Source: Helicostylum pulchrum
Taxonomy: Eukaryota; Mucoromycota; Mucoromycetes; Mucorales; Mucoraceae
Length of the DNA: 64,000 bases
Assembly (NCBI GenBank): GCA_025677825.1
Contig: JAIXMO010000034.1
Span: 1-64,000 of the forward strand
Direction of reading: 5' to 3'
A program made the translations under genes and the position numbers. The notes beneath the pieces were generated by a model. The model ran no database searches. It had not been told where the DNA came from and worked only from the letters and a program-made list of their open reading frames with translations. Positions within the stretch are counted from its first letter, which is position 1. The number at the start of each line of letters is the position of its first letter. Below are positions 58,702 through 64,000 of this stretch, piece after piece.

Positions 58702-60097
58702 TTATCCAACATCTTTTTCTTTATTATCATCATTATTATGATCGCTTCGAGCGTCAGAAGTAGAAGAATTGACTTGAATAATTGGAAATTGAATAACTCT
58801 CGGCGATCTGTTAGAATGATCTGGCATGTCTAATAAATAATTATGGGATTGAACTGTCATTGATCCTTTTCTTAATAATTTGGAATAATCTATTGTAAAA
58901 ATGAAATTTAATATTAAAAAAAGATTTTTTTAGTTGTTTTAAAACATTAGAGCACACTTACGTAGTCCGCATGCATTACATAGTGTTCTTGCTCCATCAG
59001 GTCCTCTTCTCCATTCAGGTGTCTATTGCACGACAAAGTTAGAAGAATATACGAACAATAACAATAATAATAACTTACTTCGGTTGTATTACAAGAATGA
59101 CATCTTTGTCCAATCATACTACGCTTCTATATAAAATAACATTTCAGTAAATATTTTTAGGTTGAAAAGAAAACTATTTAAGGGAATTTTACACTTCGTC
59201 TACGATATTTCGGTCTCATATTATTATCTTGTAAATTTCTAGCTTGTCTAATCATTTTATAATCATCTGAAGCAGACTCTTCCAGCTATTATACAAGTAA
59301 CACATGTTAAAAAAAAAATTATTTTTTTTTTTAAAAAAAAAGAACTTTACCTTGTTTAGTGAAGAGATGGAAGAAGAAGAAATATCGTCAACCATGGTCG
59401 TATCCATGATATCATTTTCTTGTCGCACTGGTAACTTATTTCTATGGCTGCTGTTATGCAACTCTTTAATTGATGATAACATACTTTCGGCTGTAAAATA
59501 TACTTGATCTATAATATTGCTTCTTTCTGACTCGGTTAACGGATCGATACGATATTTACCAATTCTAGAGTGTATCATACTGCATTGCTCCAAAAGCTAC
59601 GAAAAAGAAAAAAATTGCATTAGCAGTCTATTACTTTACATACAATGATATAATATGGACATACTTGACTTAGAATAAAAGGAAAATTAGTATCAACTGC
59701 CGGAGAAGAAATAGTATTAGTAGGTGGTGGAGGTGGTGGTGCCTGCTGTAACAAAGATAAACGGAAAGGACGATCCGGTTGCGGTGAAGGAGTAAATGGA
59801 GCAGTATTTCGAAATTGGGTTCGATACTGTTGTTGATAATCGAATTGAGAGTCATTTTGGTATATTATCGATTGATTTAAATCCATTTCGTTATTATTTA
59901 CATTCTTTTTATCGTGGAGTGGTAGTAGCTCGGTCATAAATGGTAAGAGAGGCCTATGTGGTTTTTTATGTACAGGTTAGCATACAAGTGTTTGTATAAG
60001 TTTTTTTTTACATGTACCTCTCTGTTGAAGATGAACTCTGTGGCATTGGTGAATTTGAGACATCTTCAACCTCTATACACAATTTAGATACATCCAT
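58702..60097 (-). CDS. GATA-type zinc finger transcription factor
   Basis: Seven exons: 60097-60018, 59953-59665, 59596-59351, 59285-59193, 59126-59079, 59022-58962 and 58889-58702. They give about 334 residues. One zinc finger C245-x2-C248-x18-C267-x2-C270 (RCHSCNTTETPEWRRGPDGA, then TLCNACGLHYSKLLRK) has the 18-residue loop found in white-collar-2-like and related fungal factors. The basic segment RPKYRRRSKRSM precedes it. No PAS domain is visible, so it is not a complete WC-2. The N-terminal half is Gln/Asn-rich with a poly-Pro run. Two introns cut the finger itself, one after CNTTE and one after the second CxxC. Target genes are unknown; light, nitrogen or iron regulation are all possible for this class. 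Confidence 0.88.
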
Positions 60098-61192
60098 TTA
60101 TAAAAAAATAAAAGTAAAAACTAGGGAAAGGATAGAAAAAAAGAGAAGAAGAAAAGAGTAAAGAAAAAGAGAGAGAGAAAAAAAAAGTAAGGGTAAATAA
60201 TATGTTACCGTTTTATATTCTTTTTTTTTTCCCAAAAAAAAAATAAATAAATAAAAAAAGCAAAATGGGTTTTATTAAAAAAAACTTCTACTTTTTCGAA
60301 TTTCTTACAGTGAACTCAAACAGTCACACTAGAAATAGAATTCGCTACTATCTAGATTAGCGTTTTTTTACACAAGAAGGGTTTCATATTTAATTTAGGA
60401 AAAGAACCAAAATGTATGTGTTTGTTAAAAGTCTGAGCTTATAAATTTATAATCTCGATTTCGTATCGTAATTACTTTTTAAGGTGAAGTAAAATATATA
60501 TTTGTGGCTTTTTTAGTGCTATCTTTTTTTTTGTTTTGTTCTTTTCTTTTCTTCTTAAACGTATCTCTCTCTCTCTTTGGTCATCATTTGATATACTGTG
60601 ATAGATTCAATTCTAAACATTGTACTTTTTTTTTTTTTTTTTTTTTTTTTCTTTTTTTTACCGTGTACCCATACTTCTAACGTAACTCCGAGAAAAAATG
60701 TCTTATTAGCGTATGATAATCCAACTGATCTAATTTAGTAGCATTAATTTATCACGCTGCCAGTATTAAAATTCATAATGATTGTACAATCATCACCAGG
60801 AATAAAATAAAAGTTATTATTTATTATTTATTTACCGGATATTGCCGTAAAATGAGAATATCCCCGTTCATTTTACCGACATATATACAAAAAAAAAAAA
60901 AAAAGTTGGATCTCGTGGGTATTTACGGCTTCATCGTACTTTAGTAACATTGAATAAATCGAAAGTGGGCTTTTTGGTAACACGTTGGGATTAGAATTAA
61001 TTCAATAAAAGGCAGCTTCTTTTGGGTAAAATATGTCTGACCCTACGTTAGGGTGCACAACAACGAAAAGCATGCACTCCCCCCCCCCCTTTTGCTGTGA
61101 TGCTGCTGCACTTTTGTACTTTTGAGAATAATTAGAAAAGCAAAGTATATATAGAATTTTTTTTATTTATTAGATATACAAATAGTATAGAT
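60098..61192. other. Intergenic, nothing recognised
   Basis: A/G-rich strip at 60125-60190 (the GATA gene leader on the minus strand is therefore CT-rich), a T25 run near 60625, a C10 run near 61080. No gene. Confidence 0.5.
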
Positions 61193-62367
61193 TTAGGCCA
61201 AGTTATCTTGAGCTAGCTTAAAGGTACCTACTAACGCACCTAATTGAATCTGCTCGCTAGCCCCTTCACCTAATCGATACTCAAGTAAAGATAGATTCTT
61301 TAATAATATAATACGTGACTTTGCAGGATAATCAATGACACCGATATAAGTATGTAAGTCAGTAATAATATCTGGTAATGCAATACCCGATTCTCTTTTA
61401 ATTTCTTCAATTTCTACAATTAAAAAAAAAAATGTTTAAAAAACAAACAAAAATGCATTCTTCGTATATCTCATGCTCTTACTTGTATATACAGTTGTAA
61501 ATTCTTCCGTCATTAACCATCTTGCGATACGATCAATTACTTTTGGATCGGGATGCCCAGTACAATTATAAATCGCAGTTTCATCAATACGATCGTAGGA
61601 AGCATGACAAGCCTGAAGAATATTTAAAGCACGACGCATATCACCCTTAGAAAGACGTAACAAGGCTTCTTTACCATCCTCGGTCAAATTCACGTTTTCT
61701 GCATCAATAATGACCTGTAATCTATCCTCAATCTGCTCCTTTTCCAGCGGCGAGAATCGGAATCGCGTACAACGCGATTGAATGGCAGGTAAAATACGAC
61801 TGACATAATTACAAATAATACAGAACCGAACGTTCTTTGTGTACTTTTCAATAACTCGACGTAAAGCGGCTTGCGCTTGATTGGTCATGGCATCCGCTTC
61901 ATCCAACACAATCAACTTGAAGCCACTGCTGTAGATATTTCGCGTACTGGCAAAGTTCTTGATTTGCTCTCGAACAACATCAATACCACGATCGTCGGAA
62001 GCATTGAGTTCAAGAATCATGGCCTTGAACTTGTCGCCGTATAATTGTCGCGCACTGGCTAGAATCGTAGACGTTTTACCTGTACCGGGTGGTCCATAAA
62101 ATAATAAATGTGGTAACTTTTTCGCCTCAATAAATTTTTCAACTAATTGAATACAGTTAGTTAATTCACGTTTAAGAAGAAGAAGAAGAAAAAAAAAAGT
62201 GTGTTTTTTTTACTTGTTGATGTAATATTATCTTGAGAAACTAAATCATCTAATGTCTTTGGTCTGTATTTTTCTACCCAAGGTAAGTTATCTATCTCGG
62301 CTGCCAAATTGAATACTTTTTCTTTTCCCTTGTTTTTTATAGGTGTGTCGATATCCATGCCACTCAT
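61193..62367 (-). CDS. Replication factor C small subunit (human RFC5/yeast Rfc3 type)
   Basis: Three exons: 62367-62214, 62142-61483 and 61413-61193. They give about 344 residues. It is a clamp-loader AAA+ subunit that helps load PCNA onto primed DNA in the nucleus. Motifs: LPWVEKYRP near the start, Walker A YGPPGTGKTST (about 67-77), LELNASDDRGID, Walker B LIVLDEADAM, the SRC arginine-finger motif in AIQSRCTRFRF, and sensor 2 GDMRRALNILQ. The C-terminal region (IQLGALVGTFKLAQDNLA) matches the RFC5/Rfc3 collar. RFC5/Rfc3 is chosen because of STIEKFIEAKKLPHLL and ELNASDDRGIDVV(R). The N-terminal extension (MSGMDIDTPIKNKGKEK) is short. A CTT/GAA-type tract lies in intron 1. Confidence 0.95.
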
Positions 62368-62980
62368 TTTTTTTTTTGTGTGTCGAAAGCGCGTAAATAA
62401 AAAAAAGAAAAAAAGCTACACGCGAATACCTTCGAGAGAAAAAAAAAAAGGTGTTTTGTGACTGGTTTGGACCAAGTACGACAAGCATCAGTATGTAGGC
62501 AAATAACGTGCTGGTAAATCTCTTAGAAAAGAGTGCTCTTCCCCGTCAAATATCTACAAAAAATGTATACTAAAAAAAAAAGACGGCACATCTCAAATTG
62601 AAAGCAGATACAAATTATTCGGATACGTATTTTTTTTTCGTGCGTTCTTCAACTTCGTCTTTATTCGCATAAAAAGGGGGCTCGTATGAATCAAGTTGGA
62701 GCAACCTGTTCCTACTACGAGTATGTGAAACAAATAATGATGTATTATTTACGACGTAATGAGTAAATATATCATATGTGTAATTTATCACTTATTTATC
62801 GCATCTTTTTTTTCGAGACTTTTTCTTCTTCTTCTTCTTCACTTGTTCTTACTTCCTAACTTATACGGGCCCTTCTTAGATAAACTGATATTCATAAAAG
62901 CACGTACATGAAAAGTGATCTGTCATATTTTTTTTTAGTTACTGAACGTGTAAACTAGAACGTGGATTAAAAATTCCGCC
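62368..62980. other. Upstream region of RFC gene
   Basis: A/T runs and a CTTCTTCTT patch near 62823. No gene recognised. Confidence 0.5.
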
Positions 62981-63095
62981 CAAATGCTTTTTCAAGTATT
63001 GCGTTTTAAGGCAGAAGTTATTACAGATAACAGCGGGTACTTGTTCCAAACCCAATGCATGTATTGAGCACATAAGTGTTTTTTTTTTCTTACAG

Positions 63096-63580
63096 CCAAA
63101 TCAATTAAAGAATACATAAAAGAAACCCCTATTATTGAACTTGTAGCTTTGGGGTACTTTATGACAGAACAAGCTCGATGTTTGTTGTCGTTAACTTACA
63201 GTTCTGACAAAACGGTAAGGTTTTTTTTTTTACTCATTGTCAAAAGAAATAGCTTCAAAAGAAGGAATAGTAGAAAATAAACTCACCAATTCAATTCTAT
63301 ACAACTGTACGTATACCATCATTTAACTACAATAAACGAGTTCCTTCTAACGTTTATTTACACTAGTTCCGTATTAAAATTAAAAAGAAGTAGAACGAGC
63401 CGAAACAGAAGGGGTATGGGATGTCATTAGTAACAAGCCAGCCCTGAAAACTGTTTCGTTTGTCTGCGTACTTAACTTACGCGCAGTACATGAAGAAAAT
63501 TTTTGTGAAATTCATAGAATTTTACTGCAAAAAACAGTTTACAAAAGTATCAAGGCAAGCAAAGAGCAATATTTTAATTG
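63096..63580 (+). other. Coding-like fragments, unresolved
   Basis: After a strong acceptor (T-run, TTACAG) the sequence 63096-63214 reads KSIKEYIKETPIIELVALGY and on to SSDKT before a GTAAGG donor. A further open stretch from about 63391 reads VERAETEGVWDVISNKPALK and continues to a TAA near 63580. The two pieces look like exons of one gene, but no phase-consistent join and no start exon were found. The family is unknown. It may be a decayed gene or one whose true splice sites were missed. Confidence 0.3.
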
Positions 63581-64000
63581 ATGGCGGTAAAAAAATATAA
63601 CCCCGAAAAAGAAGACACAGAAACCGAAACGATGAAATCGTACTCATTTCTTGTAAAGAAACATCAGAGGGATGCTTTCGAAACTGAAAGATTAAAGGCC
63701 CACAAGATACAAAAAGACCGACGCTTCTGAAGACTTTTTCCTTTGTCGACAGTTTTGGCGGATCAGGAAAAAAGAAAATGGGAAGACGAAGGAAAATCGA
63801 AAGGCTTATTCCAAAAATATGCTTCGTCAAATACCCTCAAAAGCTCATATTACCACTCAAAAAACTCGTACGAAAAAATAAAATTTAATTCATTCTCTGT
63901 AAACAATTTAATCTTGAACGTTATAAAAAGACCTTTAAATTTAGCTCTTTTAGTTTATCTTTATTTTGTACCTGAACTCCCTTGGATCTACATTTGTACT
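63581..64000. other. Window end, nothing firmly recognised
   Basis: A short plus-strand frame beginning MAVKKYNPEKEDTETE near 63580 and a minus-strand frame at 63522-63830 overlap; neither has recognisable motifs. Confidence 0.4.

Overview
This window looks like nuclear DNA of a filamentous fungus, most probably an early-diverging Mucoromycota (Mucorales-type) species. That placement is inferred from very AT-rich intergenic DNA full of homopolymer runs, many short GT-AG introns (about 45-110 nt), and the gene set: a copper-fist regulator, a C-14 sterol reductase, an 18-residue-loop GATA factor and a fungal hexose transporter. No rRNA, tRNA, CRISPR array or prokaryote-like operon was seen.

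Layout. The left 12.5 kb is gene-poor and repeat-rich. It holds one small intact ORF, a decayed Tc1/mariner transposase tail, two gene remnants, a 17-bp-period minisatellite and two copies (one full, one truncated) of a non-autonomous DNA element with CAGT ends and TA target duplications. A third copy lies at 28.1-29.2 kb. From 12.6 kb onward the window is ordinary gene-bearing DNA: a sugar transporter (-), a RhoGAP (-), a RAD51C-like recombinase with a very long tail (-), an aldehyde dehydrogenase (+), a cytochrome P450 (-), an elongin-B-like ubiquitin-fold protein (+), a serine palmitoyltransferase small subunit (+), listerin/LTN1 (-), a C-14 sterol reductase (-), a mitochondrial-type J protein (-), a ubiquitin-like/eS31 fusion (+), a short STI1/HOP (+), uS14 (-), a copper-fist factor (+), a WD40 protein (-), a Myb-like protein (+), a BAG-domain protein (+), a membrane protein of unknown role (-), Rab11 (+), a GATA factor (-) and an RFC small subunit (-).

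Several genes share themes. Protein quality control: LTN1 (ribosome-associated degradation), STI1/HOP and a BAG protein (Hsp90/Hsp70 cochaperones), a J protein, and the ubiquitin-like/eS31 fusion. Genome maintenance: RAD51C and RFC. Lipid metabolism: sterol reductase, ssSPT and perhaps the P450. They are single transcription units, not operons, although LTN1, the sterol reductase and the J protein are packed head-to-tail with gaps of about 150 bp.

Most gene models were assembled by hand by joining exons through GT-AG introns and checking reading phase and family motifs; several (ssSPT, uS14, the ends of LTN1, RhoGAP and RAD51C) are not visible as single ORFs. The most notable points are the degenerate ubiquitin moiety on eS31, the roughly 630-residue SQ/TQ-rich tail on RAD51C, the HOP lacking TPR1-DP1, the three-copy DNA element, and a 3n stop-free intron in the Myb gene that would insert a hydrophobic segment if retained.
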